NCBI GenBank assembly: GCA_038230695.1
Contig: JBBRMT010000095.1
Location: 1 to 15,837, forward strand
Reading direction: 5' to 3'
DNA: 15,837 nucleotides
Source: QHBQ01 sp038230695
Lineage (GTDB): Bacteria > Chloroflexota > Chloroflexia > QHBQ01
This document shows positions 1 to 6,685 of the stretch, in pieces. The notes below the pieces were generated by a model. That model was not told the DNA's origin, made no database searches, and was given only the letters and a program-made list of their open reading frames with translations. A program made the translations under genes and the position numbers. Within the stretch, counting starts at the first letter, position 1. Each line of letters starts with the position of its first letter.

Positions 1-81
1 AGCATCAGACGAGCGCAACGCCGTCCCCAAGGCGGCCTGCTCATCAGTAGTGAGTTCGCGGACAAAGATAGGTGCAGTCAT
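1..81 (-). CDS. IS630-type transposase, N-terminal fragment (runs off window)
   Basis: The 27 codons read on the minus strand give MTAPIFVRELTTDEQAALG and continue to LRSSDA at the window edge. This resembles the start of many IS630-family transposases, where a short 'R-x-L-T-x-E-x-x-A-L' stretch precedes 'LRSSDAFTLRRCQ' and a helix-turn-helix. Only the extreme N-terminus is visible, so neither the HTH nor the DDE catalytic residues can be checked. The ATG at 79-81 is preceded by a good -10 box only six bases away. The family call is from memory of the N-terminal pattern; another HTH transposase is possible. Confidence 0.55.
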   Translation of the reverse strand, partial: MTAPIFVRELTTDEQAALGTALRSSDA

Positions 82-87
82 ACTTCT

Positions 88-116
88 ATCATACCACAAA
101 CCTGCCACCAACGCAA
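88..116 (-). promoter_or_regulatory. Promoter of the IS630-type gene, probably leaderless
   Basis: On the minus strand, TTGCGT (111-116) and TATGAT (88-93) are separated by 17 bases. The -10 box ends six bases before the ATG, so transcription should begin at or next to the start codon. There is little room for a Shine-Dalgarno site, which suggests a leaderless mRNA. Confidence 0.5.
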
Positions 117-189
117 ACTATGTTTGCCGATGTTGCACTAGCAACTGGCGGGTACCGTCGCTGGCAGGAGCTTCGGGGTGCGCGGAATG

Positions 190-249
190 GGTGCGAAGGT
201 AGGTGCGAAGCCGGGCGCTAAGCTGGGCGCGAATGTCGGCGCGAGGCTA
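190..249 (+). repeat. 12-bp minisatellite, five units
   Basis: Five consecutive 12-base units run here: GGTGCGAAGGTA, GGTGCGAAGCCG, GGCGCTAAGCTG, GGCGCGAATGTC and GGCGCGAGGCTA. In the frame of an ATG at 187-189 they would encode Gly-Ala-(Lys/Asn/Arg)-X tetrapeptides in a 48-residue ORF ending at 333. That ORF has no well-placed ribosome binding site and overlaps the end of the convergent membrane-protein gene, so it is not called as a gene. A degenerate relative lies near 4973-5034. Confidence 0.7.
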
Positions 250-281
250 GCGAAGGGGAGGACCAATGCCATTCACAGGGC

Positions 282-308
282 AGTATGCTGGCCCGCCTGC
301 TTGCGGGA
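282..308 (+). repeat. 66-bp repeat family, partial copy
   Basis: The stretch AGTATGCTGGCCCGCCTGC matches the head of the repeat found in full at 853. Only about 27 bases are recognisable. It lies just past the 3' end of the membrane-protein gene on the opposite strand. Confidence 0.5.
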
Positions 309-315
309 TATAGCA

Positions 316-780
316 TTACAGTCTGGTGAATAAGCCGAATATGCCTGCTCGCTGGCATACGAACAAGATTAGCACGAGGTTGATTAGCAGCGAGGCGCTC
401 CCCACGATAATGACCCGTTGCGGATTGAGCGCCTCTCGATGCCTGACGATGCACCACACGCTCAACGCAATACCGGCAAGGGCCAAAACCAGGTTCAGCC
501 AGTCGACAGCGTTGCCCAGGTAATCAGATACCAGCCAGGGTATAATGAATGCTAGCATGGCGCATACTAGCGAAATGCAGGTGAGCAAGCTGACGTGATC
601 AATCCCAGCATCTGAGTGGCGCGGTGGCAAAGGCTTGCCCACGTCCGATATTGTCGAGGCAGTGGCAGTAATCAGGCAACCAGACAGTGGAGGCGGGACG
701 AGCGGGCCAAGGTACGGCTCGATCAGTACCGCAGTAGCAGTGCTGGAGGTGGTTGGCTTGCTGGAGTAATCGTAGTCCAT
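316..780 (-). CDS. Small three-helix membrane protein, unknown function
   Basis: This 154-residue protein has a polar, Ser/Thr/Pro-rich N-terminus of about 60 residues. Three hydrophobic segments follow, at about 63-84, 94-112 and 122-142, and the tail is short. The layout (disordered N-terminus, helices near the C-terminus, an Arg-His-Arg loop between helices 2 and 3) is common in small envelope proteins, but I recognise no specific family. A longer reading from a TTG at 807 is possible. I prefer the ATG at 778-780 because an extended -10 box sits inside that N-terminal extension. The gene stands alone, and its nearest neighbours are repeat copies on both sides. Membrane location is well supported and function is unknown. 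Confidence 0.65.
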   Translation of the reverse strand: MDYDYSSKPTTSSTATAVLIEPYLGPLVPPPLSGCLITATASTISDVGKPLPPRHSDAGIDHVSLLTCISLVCAMLAFIIPWLVSDYLGNAVDWLNLVLALAGIALSVWCIVRHREALNPQRVIIVGSASLLINLVLILFVCQRAGIFGLFTRL

Positions 781-787
781 AGTTACG

Positions 788-796
788 ATTATAGCA
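788..796 (-). promoter_or_regulatory. Extended -10 promoter, leaderless start of the membrane protein
   Basis: On the minus strand, TGCTATAAT (788-796) is a perfect extended -10 element. It ends seven bases before the ATG at 778-780, so the transcript should start at the initiation codon. No strong -35 is seen at the usual distance, which extended -10 promoters tolerate. The placement decides the start codon. Confidence 0.55.
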
Positions 797-852
797 TAGA
801 CGGGCAAGCAAGCTATTCCACTACCCTAGATGGCCAACCCGCCCCTCCTAAT

Positions 853-944
853 CGTATGCTGGCCTACCCGCCGAGGGGATTGCCGGGCGTGATGCGCGGG
901 CGGAGGCGCTTCCAGGTTCGTATGCTGGCCTGTTCGCCAATGGG
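853..944 (+). repeat. 66-bp repeat family, one full unit (853-918) plus partial unit (919-944)
   Basis: The full unit starts CGTATGCTGGCCTACCCGCC and the next begins exactly 66 bases later. Within the unit, GCCT (862-865) and CCGCC (868-872) can pair with AGGC (904-907) and GGCGG (899-903). This gives a nine-base-pair stem with a two-base bulge on one side. The second unit breaks off after its first 20-odd bases and runs straight into the recombinase remnant. Confidence 0.75.
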
Positions 945-1271
945 AATTGGTGGAGCGCAGGCTAGTGCAGGCTTATGCGAACGCCGCGCCGCTCTCGGCC
1001 AGCGCCATCAAGCGTAAGCTAGCCAAGATTGACCGCTCGTCGGTAGGTGGGGCGAGGGATTACGCCATCATCGCCGTTGCCCTGGCGACCGGGTGGCGGC
1101 GAAGTTGCCCTGGCGCTGCTAGACTGGCGCGATGTGGCGCTTCAGGATAATGGGCGGGTGCAGCTAACCTGGCGGTGGATGAAGGATGGCAAGGTGGGGC
1201 GGGACCTGCTCACCCCCTCGGTCAGCGTAGCGCTGATGGCTTACCAGAGCTTGCATCTGGCCGCTGGCTGA
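945..1271 (+). pseudogene. Tyrosine recombinase remnant, copy A (truncated at both ends, one frameshift)
   Basis: Reading begins with VERRLVQAYANAAPLSASAI, then the conserved RDYAIIAVALATG of a XerC/D-like tyrosine recombinase. It then moves one frame over to GGEVALALLDWRDVALQD and a Lys-containing beta-hairpin (WMKDGKVGRDLL). The shift lies near 1090-1100, in the run that should encode the first catalytic arginine region (GRRRSE in relatives). The core-binding N-terminal domain is missing and repeat DNA takes its place. The C-terminal half with the HxxR, His and Tyr residues is missing too, with a stop at 1271. It is not functional as read. Copies B (9175) and C (12827) are close relatives with the same first frameshift. 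Confidence 0.75.
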
Positions 1272-1388
1272 CCGAGGAAGTGGGATCGTCAGCGGGTCAC
1301 ATCGCATGGTAGCACCCACAGTTCTAACGGATTGCGTCTTTAGCTACGGGTCGTTGCCGAACCCCATGCCACGATGTGCAGGGTAAGA

Positions 1389-1544
1389 GTGCCTTATGCC
1401 CGAAGGCGAAACCGTTTCTCTTATGCGCATTATGGCACATTTGTGCGTAAATGGCAAGCCTTTAACCAGGCTTTTAGCAAACTGAAAGGAGCGGGCGGCT
1501 CCTCCCCATTGTTAAAACAAAAGGGTCTCCGCCGCCTGTAAAAG
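1389..1544 (+). promoter_or_regulatory. Structured leader of the surface-protein gene, candidate cis-regulatory RNA
   Basis: The region upstream of the large surface-protein gene can fold repeatedly. GTGCC (1389-1393) pairs with GGCAC (1434-1438) around two small hairpins, GCC-CGAA-GGC (1398-1407) and GAAA-CCG-TTTC (1408-1418). AAGCC (1456-1460) pairs with GGCTT (1469-1473). Two further hairpins overlap and exclude each other: GGAGC (1488-1492) with GCTCC (1498-1502), or GGCGGC (1494-1499) with GCCGCC (1531-1536). The second is extended internally by CCC/GGG and TTGT-TAAA-ACAA. A Shine-Dalgarno-like AAAGGAG lies at 1485-1491, too far from the start codon unless the second hairpin folds. I could not match a known riboswitch class by eye. 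Confidence 0.4.
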
Positions 1545-1547
1545 TTG

Positions 1548-4391
1548 ATGAATCAGACTCCACATCTACCCCGCACTATGAGCGCCGTGTTGATAGTCAC
1601 CCTCGGTCTTGCTCTCAGCATCAGCGTAGCTGGCCCGACCACTGCCGCACTGGGCGCACCACCTGCGGCAAGTAGCCATGCCCCACGCTCCACATCCTCA
1701 GTGCAACCACACAACCTCGCCGATAGCGACATCAGTTTCGCCCCGGCAATCAGCTATACAATACCCAGCCCCAACGGTGGTGTCCCTCAAAGTATCGCCA
1801 CCACCGACTTCAACCATGATGGCAAGCCCGATCTCACCGTCGCCGCTGGCAACATTTATGTCTTGTTCGGGACAGGCGACGGGAACTTTGCCACCCCGAT
1901 TAGCTCTACCGTCGGCCCCTCGGCCAACGCAATCGCCACTGGCGACTTCAATGGTGATGGCAAGACCGATATGGTGGTTGCCACCGGCGCGAACACTGTG
2001 GCGGTGCTACTGGGCAATGGCGCAGGTGGCTTCGGTCCGCCGATCAGCTCCCCAGCAGGCAGTGATCCATCGTTTGTACTGGTTGCCGACTTCAACAACG
2101 ATGGTAAGGCCGACCTCGCGGTGGCAAATTATGGTAATGGCATCTTCAGCGCATCGGTGCTGTTGGGCAATGGTGATGGCTCCTTCCAACCCCCGATCAA
2201 TTTTGATACGCAGAACGAGGTGGGGCAGATGGCAGTAGCCGACTTTAACCACGACGGCAAACTTGATATTGTTGCAGCCGGTGCTGGCACCTCCTGGGTT
2301 TCAGTGCTGCTGGGCAACGGCGATGGCACCTTCCAACTACCACAGCGCGCCTATACCGCGTACAGTCCTATTGCCGTAGCCGCAGCCGACTTCAATCATG
2401 ATGGCAATGCCGATATTGTTGCAGTCCAGGGTTATGGCCTCGATGTGCTGCTGGGCAATGGCGATGGCACCTTCCAACCTGCTGCCTACTTCCCTGATAA
2501 CTCAAACCCGTCCACCATCGCAGCTGCTGATTTCAATCTTGACGGCAATCTCGATGTTGTGACTGGCGATTACGGCAGCGTATCGGCATTGAGCGGGGTC
2601 GGCGACGGCAACTTCCAGTCTGAGGTGGGTTTTCTGGTAGGCGATGGTAATAGCACGATTACGGTCGGTGATTTCAACGGTGATGGCAAGCCTGATGTTG
2701 CTGCCGCTAACCCTGCATCTGGCACTATATCGGTGCTGATTAACAACACCACCATACCGATACCGACTTCTACCCCGGCGGCAACGGCAACCGCCACCCC
2801 TGCGCCACCCTGCCACGATGATGCCCTCGGCGCATGGTCGAATACCAGCCCGTTGAGCGCCCATGCCGAAGGTGTGGCGGTTACGAGCAATGGCGTATAC
2901 GCTTATGCAGCAGGGGGCGCTGGTAGCGGTGGTTTCGGCAACCCCATCGGCCTCGATCGCTATGACCCGGCGACTAGAACATGGCTTCAGCTTGCCAGCT
3001 ACTTCCCTAACGACGCGATGGCCGAGGTCTACTCCCCGATTAACAACAAGATTTACTTCTTCGGCGGCTTCCAGGTCGGAGGTGTCTCCCGGGATACCAA
3101 CATCTACGATATTGCCAACGACACCTGGAGTTATGGTAGACAGATGCCTCAAGGACGGGCCGCGATGGCGACAGGCTACTGGAATGGCAAGATATATCTG
3201 GCAGGCGGCGAAGATCAATACTACACCTACACGCAGACTTGGGAGTACGATCCAGTTGCCGATATTTGGAACACCGCACGCGCCGGTATTCCTGCCTCGC
3301 TGGGGGATCCCGGGTTTGGCCTGATTAACGGCCATCTCTACATCGCAGGTGGGGTCAGCTATCCCAGCCTGTATAACGCTACCTATGATTATGACATTGC
3401 CAGTAACACATGGGCAACGCGCACCAATATGCTGACAGGCGTTTACGGTCCGGGTAGCGCAGTGGTGGATGGTCGTCTCTATGTATTCGGCGGTCGTTCT
3501 AGCTTCAGTGTGGGGCTGGCGGCCTCGGCGCGTCACCAGCAGTACGGCCCTGCTGCGTTGCCGCAAACGGTGACACCGCTCGACGCTACTCAGGTCTACA
3601 ATCCGACCACCAATAGCTGGACCTACGGCCCGCTACTGGGTGTGCCGCGATATGAAACTGGTGGCGCAGCTGTAGGTAACACGGTCATCGCCGTTGGCGG
3701 GGTCAATAATTACGGCTCTCAGTCAAATTCGGTCGAGCAAGCCAATGTCTCCGTTTGTAGCCCCCCAGCAACTAGCACCCCTACGCCAACAAACACCCCT
3801 AGCGGCCCGACCCCAACTGGCTGCGCCAACCCGTTCGTGGATATCGCTGGCAATATTTTCTACGGCGCGATTCACTATCTCGCCTGCGCTAACGTAATCA
3901 ATGGCACTGACGCAATGCATTACACACCTAGTGGCACGGCGACACGCGGCCAGTTCGCCAAGGTTGTGGTACTCGGCTTCGGCACGCCGTTCTACACCCC
4001 TGGCACACCCGACTTCACCGATGTGCCAGCTAGCAACTTCGCTTATCTGTACATCGAAAGCGGCTTCCATGCGGGCATCCTCAGTGGCTTCGATCAGGCA
4101 AGCTGCACCGCACACGGCGTGGCCTATCACTGCTACCTACCTAATCTGGCGATTACACGAGCGCAACTTACCAAGCTGGTGGTCGGTGCCGCTCACTACC
4201 CACTGTACACCCCCACCAGCGGTCAGACCTTCAACGATGTGCCACCTCATAGTATCTTCTACGCCTTCGTCGAGACCGCGCACCAGAAGGGGGTCATTAA
4301 CGGTTATCCCGACGGCGGCTTCAGGCCCAACAACTCTATTCGTCGCGATGAGATGGCCCAGATCGTCTATAAAGGTATAACCACGCCCTAA
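1548..4391 (+). CDS. Secreted surface protein: FG-GAP propeller, Kelch propeller, three SLH domains
   Basis: About 947 residues. An N-terminal signal-type segment (hydrophobic core MSAVLIVTLGLALSISVAG) is followed by seven FG-GAP/VCBS repeats at about 62-400. Each carries a calcium-loop motif of the form DFNxDGxxD (for example DFNHDGKPD, DFNGDGKTD, DFNNDGKAD), interleaved with VLLGNGDGTFQ-type strands; seven repeats fit one complete seven-bladed propeller. A Thr/Pro linker leads to Kelch-type repeats at about 428-735 (FFGGFQVGG, YLAGGE, YIAGG, YVFGGRSS, AVGGVNN). A second TPTPT linker leads to three SLH domains at about 760-947. SLH domains normally anchor proteins to secondary cell-wall polymer, so this is probably an exported, wall-bound adhesion or carbohydrate-binding protein. 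A TTG at 1545 is an alternative start, and neither start has a close Shine-Dalgarno site. It is monocistronic, with a hairpin downstream. The partner ligand cannot be told. Confidence 0.9.
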   Translation: MNQTPHLPRTMSAVLIVTLGLALSISVAGPTTAALGAPPAASSHAPRSTSSVQPHNLADSDISFAPAISYTIPSPNGGVPQSIATTDFNHDGKPDLTVAAGNIYVLFGTGDGNFATPISSTVGPSANAIATGDFNGDGKTDMVVATGANTVAVLLGNGAGGFGPPISSPAGSDPSFVLVADFNNDGKADLAVANYGNGIFSASVLLGNGDGSFQPPINFDTQNEVGQMAVADFNHDGKLDIVAAGAGTSWVSVLLGNGDGTFQLPQRAYTAYSPIAVAAADFNHDGNADIVAVQGYGLDVLLGNGDGTFQPAAYFPDNSNPSTIAAADFNLDGNLDVVTGDYGSVSALSGVGDGNFQSEVGFLVGDGNSTITVGDFNGDGKPDVAAANPASGTISVLINNTTIPIPTSTPAATATATPAPPCHDDALGAWSNTSPLSAHAEGVAVTSNGVYAYAAGGAGSGGFGNPIGLDRYDPATRTWLQLASYFPNDAMAEVYSPINNKIYFFGGFQVGGVSRDTNIYDIANDTWSYGRQMPQGRAAMATGYWNGKIYLAGGEDQYYTYTQTWEYDPVADIWNTARAGIPASLGDPGFGLINGHLYIAGGVSYPSLYNATYDYDIASNTWATRTNMLTGVYGPGSAVVDGRLYVFGGRSSFSVGLAASARHQQYGPAALPQTVTPLDATQVYNPTTNSWTYGPLLGVPRYETGGAAVGNTVIAVGGVNNYGSQSNSVEQANVSVCSPPATSTPTPTNTPSGPTPTGCANPFVDIAGNIFYGAIHYLACANVINGTDAMHYTPSGTATRGQFAKVVVLGFGTPFYTPGTPDFTDVPASNFAYLYIESGFHAGILSGFDQASCTAHGVAYHCYLPNLAITRAQLTKLVVGAAHYPLYTPTSGQTFNDVPPHSIFYAFVETAHQKGVINGYPDGGFRPNNSIRRDEMAQIVYKGITTP

Positions 4392-4416
4392 GCCACCAAC
4401 TTTACCGCGCTAGTTC

Positions 4417-4446
4417 AGGCCACCTCACCAGTTAATGAGGCGGCCT
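4417..4446 (+). terminator. Hairpin terminator after the surface-protein gene
   Basis: AGGCC (4417-4421) and CCTCA (4423-4427) pair with TGAGG (4436-4440) and GGCCT (4442-4446). The result is ten base pairs with one A/C mismatch and an eight-base loop. It starts 26 bases after the stop codon. The following bases (CGCTTATTTC) form only a weak T-tract. Confidence 0.7.
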
Positions 4447-5261
4447 CGCTTATTTCTACACAAGGCAGAGAGGTGGGTCAGGGGAGCAGGGCGACGCGGA
4501 AAGCGGAGCCGGGCAAGTGGGATAAGAGGCTATTGGGTATCGAGCAGCGAAGGGTTTGCGAAACGGAAGTACAGGATGAGGTGCTGGATAAGGTGACTGA
4601 CGTTTGCTCCCCAGAGTGCTAACCACCTCTACCATCTTCTTGCCAGGTCGGGTTCGACTTGTTTTGGTCCATGAGCTTGTGGCCTTATTCTTGACTGCGC
4701 TGCCCCAGCACTAGCCTCTTCCCTACAATCAGTCAGGAAGAGGCAATGGCTGGGCTACCCATGCGACTAGCAATCCGCTCCGATAGAAATCAAAGAGGCT
4801 TTGCGAGGAGGCCCGCGCTGCCGAGCCGCTAGCGTGGGTATGGGCAACTGGTGGGCGGAGGGGGTTGGCGGGCAGGTAGGGAGGGGCGAGTAGCATCTCG
4901 CCCGGCAACAAGCGGCGAAAGCCAGCGCAGGCGCGATGGGGGCACGGAGATGTTGCGGATATACGCGAAGAGGGCGCGAAGGTGAGTGCGAAGCCCAAAG
5001 CTAGGGGCGCGAACCAAAGCGATGCCAGCGAGGCAGACTGAGGCTACGCGGGCTAAGAGGAGGGTGTGTATATGAGGGCGAAGGGGTGTGACAGCGCGAA
5101 AGCAGGTTGCTGCCAAGTGGGAATGAGGAAGGGTTGCCTGGTAGGTAACAATGGGTCACCCAGCGTGATATGCCGCCAACTCAAGCAATGAGTCGCTCAA
5201 ACAGCTCCTCGACCGCTACGATGCGGCGCTGGCCGAGTTCCACCGCCAGAAGCTCACCAAT
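4447..5261. other. Gene-free stretch with degenerate repeat copy
   Basis: I see no convincing gene here. Open frames on the minus strand (4729-4998 and 4829-5116) are Pro/Ser/Arg-rich, overlap one another and match no family I know. Around 4973-5034 the sequence GGCGCGAAGGTG followed by AGTGCGAAGCCC is a diverged relative of the 12-bp minisatellite at 190-249. The rest is purine-rich on the plus strand and looks like decayed intergenic DNA. Confidence 0.5.
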
Positions 5262-5492
5262 TCACACATAGCGGCCAAAATCGTCAGGGGAGATGTGCAG
5301 GTCACGAAAGATACGGTGCATCGTACCCTTCTTCAATTCCTTGTGCATTGGCACAGAGCTGCCAAACGTGCCTTCCGTCACTCTTCTGGTAACCGGCACG
5401 TGGCTGCCCACCTGCGGATGGCGCGTGCAACTAAAGTGCTTGAGCAAGATGTCAAGCATCTTCTTGCCTGAGACAACTGGCGACTTAGGCAT
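5262..5492 (-). CDS. hicA: HicA-type mRNA interferase toxin
   Basis: The 76-residue protein starting MPKSPVVSGKKMLDILLKHF has the HicA pattern: an N-terminal 'P-V-x-S-G-K-x-x-x-x-L' motif, the GSH motif (His31, the expected catalytic histidine) and a KELKKGT segment before the last helix. HicA toxins are small double-stranded-RNA-binding-fold ribonucleases that cleave mRNA when unbound by HicB. The length is normal for the family. The ATG at 5490-5492 overlaps the last eight bases of the upstream antitoxin gene, which implies translational coupling. A longer reading back to 5594 is only an in-frame extension inside hicB. The segment between the GSH motif and KELKKGT (HVPVTRRVTEGTFGSSVPMH) is unusual for the family. 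Activity is not proven. Confidence 0.85.
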   Translation of the reverse strand: MPKSPVVSGKKMLDILLKHFSCTRHPQVGSHVPVTRRVTEGTFGSSVPMHKELKKGTMHRIFRDLHISPDDFGRYV

Positions 5493-5832
5493 AGAAAGGG
5501 AGGGTGAGGGTCTTAACCAGGCGAACGTCCGAAGGCTCAACCTCTTCGCCAAGTCGGCGAGAATAAGCGCGTTCAATCTCGCGTACGCCATCAATCAAAC
5601 TGTCATGGGGGTGCGGTGCGAATGCTGCTTCCAGGTTGGGGTGGCGCTCAAGGTAAATCTGGGTTGCCTCTGACCAATCCTGGATTGCTTCCTCAAGATT
5701 GCTACCCTGGCCGACTGTGCCAAACTCGACACAATCAACCACATAATCCCCATCTTCTGTGTACACGTTGAGCGTGATGGTGTGTAGCTTCGGCTGCTCG
5801 TTGGTAACTCCTTTAGCAAGTGTCCTGCTCAT
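5485..5832 (-). CDS. hicB: HicB-type antitoxin
   Basis: This 115-residue protein has the HicB N-terminal degraded RNase-H-like fold: LHTITLNVYTEDGDYVVDC, then a Gly-containing turn (GTVGQGSNLEEAIQDW) and a helix with YLERHP. It neutralises the HicA product encoded directly downstream. Gene order is antitoxin first, toxin second, with an eight-base overlap. The ATG at 5830-5832 is preceded by a purine-rich GGGAGAAAGG site at suitable spacing. The C-terminus is short and I see no clear ribbon-helix-helix or HTH domain, so DNA binding for autoregulation cannot be confirmed. Expression should come from the -10/-35 pair just upstream. Confidence 0.85.
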   Translation of the reverse strand: MSRTLAKGVTNEQPKLHTITLNVYTEDGDYVVDCVEFGTVGQGSNLEEAIQDWSEATQIYLERHPNLEAAFAPHPHDSLIDGVREIERAYSRRLGEEVEPSDVRLVKTLTLPFYA

Positions 5833-5872
5833 CGCACCTTTCTCCCTCTACGTAACCGCCAATCAGGCTTTA

Positions 5873-5900
5873 ATTATACCACCGATACCACCCATTGCAA
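5873..5900 (-). promoter_or_regulatory. hicBA promoter
   Basis: On the minus strand, TTGCAA (5895-5900) and TATAAT (5873-5878) are separated by 16 bases, about 40 bases before the hicB start. The spacer contains two direct copies of GGTGGTAT (5885-5892 and 5876-5883), nine bases apart, which overlap the -10 box and could be operator half-sites. Confidence 0.6.
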
Positions 5901-6048
5901 AGTTGACTGTACGAGCCACGGGTAACTTGCCGCTGATCTTTCAAGCTGCTAATTGCTAGATGCGCTAGGAAGGGGTTGCAGAAGTAGTCGAAGATGCTCA
6001 CTGGTGGGCGGCAATGACTTATCGGGCAAATTGCACAGGCTTGGTAAG

Positions 6049-6122
6049 TTGGTTAGTAAGGTTTGTAGTATATAATGGTGCAACCAAACTGATTAACTGG
6101 AGGAAGTCAGATGCAAGACTAA
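6049..6122 (+). promoter_or_regulatory. Strong promoter with Shine-Dalgarno and a three-codon ORF
   Basis: TTGGTT (6049-6054) and TATAAT (6071-6076) are 16 bases apart. Downstream, GGAGGA (6099-6104) sits six bases before ATG CAA GAC TAA (6111-6122), a complete ORF encoding only Met-Gln-Asp. It is either a minimal upstream ORF for the small membrane gene that starts at 6254, or the surviving start of a gene lost when repeat DNA (6197 onward) arrived. Confidence 0.5.
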
Positions 6123-6196
6123 AGTTGCGCCCGGCGCATCCCTGCCCGCCGGCCCACCCAAGGTGCAGAGCCGCCGGCTAGTGCCGTTACACTAAT

Positions 6197-6230
6197 CGTA
6201 TGCTGGCTTGCTGGCCGGGGAGGGTGCAGG
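6197..6230 (+). repeat. 66-bp repeat family, partial copy
   Basis: CGTATGCTGGCTTGCTGGCC followed by GGGGAGGGTGCAGG matches the repeat head. It is closest to the last unit of the array at 14589. It lies between the three-codon ORF and the 39-residue membrane protein. Confidence 0.55.
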
Positions 6231-6253
6231 TATTCTTGAAAGAGGGTAGAAGT

Positions 6254-6373
6254 ATGCTCTGGTGGCTATTGGCGCTTGGCGGTGTGCTGGCCCTGGGCAT
6301 CCTTTTTTGTATCTGGTTCTATGCTGGTGGTGACGAGCATAGCGACTTATCCAAGGGTTGTACGCTTGCTTGA
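6254..6373 (+). CDS. 39-residue single-span membrane protein
   Basis: The ORF begins MLWWLLALGGVLALGILFCI and continues WFYAGGDEHSDLSKGCTLA. The first 24 residues form one strongly hydrophobic helix framed by tryptophans; an acidic, polar tail with two potential metal or disulfide residues follows (Cys19 is in the helix, Cys36 in the tail). A purine-rich site (GAAAGAGGG) lies about eight bases before the ATG at 6254-6256. The promoter at 6049-6076 on the same strand could serve it. It resembles no family I can name. Hydrophobic small proteins can be type I toxins or modulators of membrane complexes, but no antisense regulator was identified, so function is open. Confidence 0.45.
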   Translation: MLWWLLALGGVLALGILFCIWFYAGGDEHSDLSKGCTLA

Positions 6374-6685
6374 GGGATATGGCACAGCATGAGAGGGTTT
6401 GCAGGGGTGTCGCAGCGCCTGGGAAGTCTTGGCGAGGGGTGTATGGCAAAGGGATAGCGGCAAAAAACAGCAATCCTGGTCAGGTCGGCCCCAATTCCGA
6501 CATAACCAGGACTGTTGTTCAGCAGAAGAAAGGAAAGGAAGGAGGATAGTCTCAGGATAACCCACCCCTGGGATGATGAAGCGTGGTGAGACGGGCGGGT
6601 GGCGCTGCTGTAGCAGCATGAGTTGGATGGGTTAGCAGTTCGTTGTTGCAGGTGCGTTTAGAACTTACACCTATATAATCGCATA

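Noticed and set aside
187..333. 48-codon frame made of Gly-Ala-Lys repeats
   Set aside because: There is no well-placed ribosome site, it overlaps a convergent gene and its second half is repeat-family DNA; kept only as a minisatellite.
616..1017. 133-codon plus-strand frame over the membrane-protein start and the repeats
   Set aside because: It is antisense to the better-supported gene and then runs through repeat DNA; the reading RMLAYPPRGLPGVMRGRRRF is just translated repeat.
1440..1545. Cyclic-di-GMP riboswitch upstream of the surface protein
   Set aside because: GGCAAGCC and AGCAAACT recall parts of the class, but the CGCAAAGCC core and the tetraloop-receptor order are absent.
2502..3566. 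354-codon open frame antisense to the surface-protein gene
   Set aside because: It is a mirror of the strongly coding plus strand; its product has no recognisable domain and no ribosome site.
4640..4680. tRNA-like GGTTCGA T-loop motif
   Set aside because: No acceptor, D-arm or anticodon stem can be built around it at tRNA spacing.
4729..5116. Two overlapping minus-strand open frames rich in Pro, Ser and Arg
   Set aside because: They overlap each other, have no ribosome site, and lie over the degenerate minisatellite; they are typical chance frames of GC-rich DNA.
5183..5261. Twenty-six further in-frame codons after the hicA stop, ending RRIVAVEELFERLIA
   Set aside because: HicA is already full length at the stop. 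The plus strand of the same bases also looks protein-like, so neither reading can be trusted.
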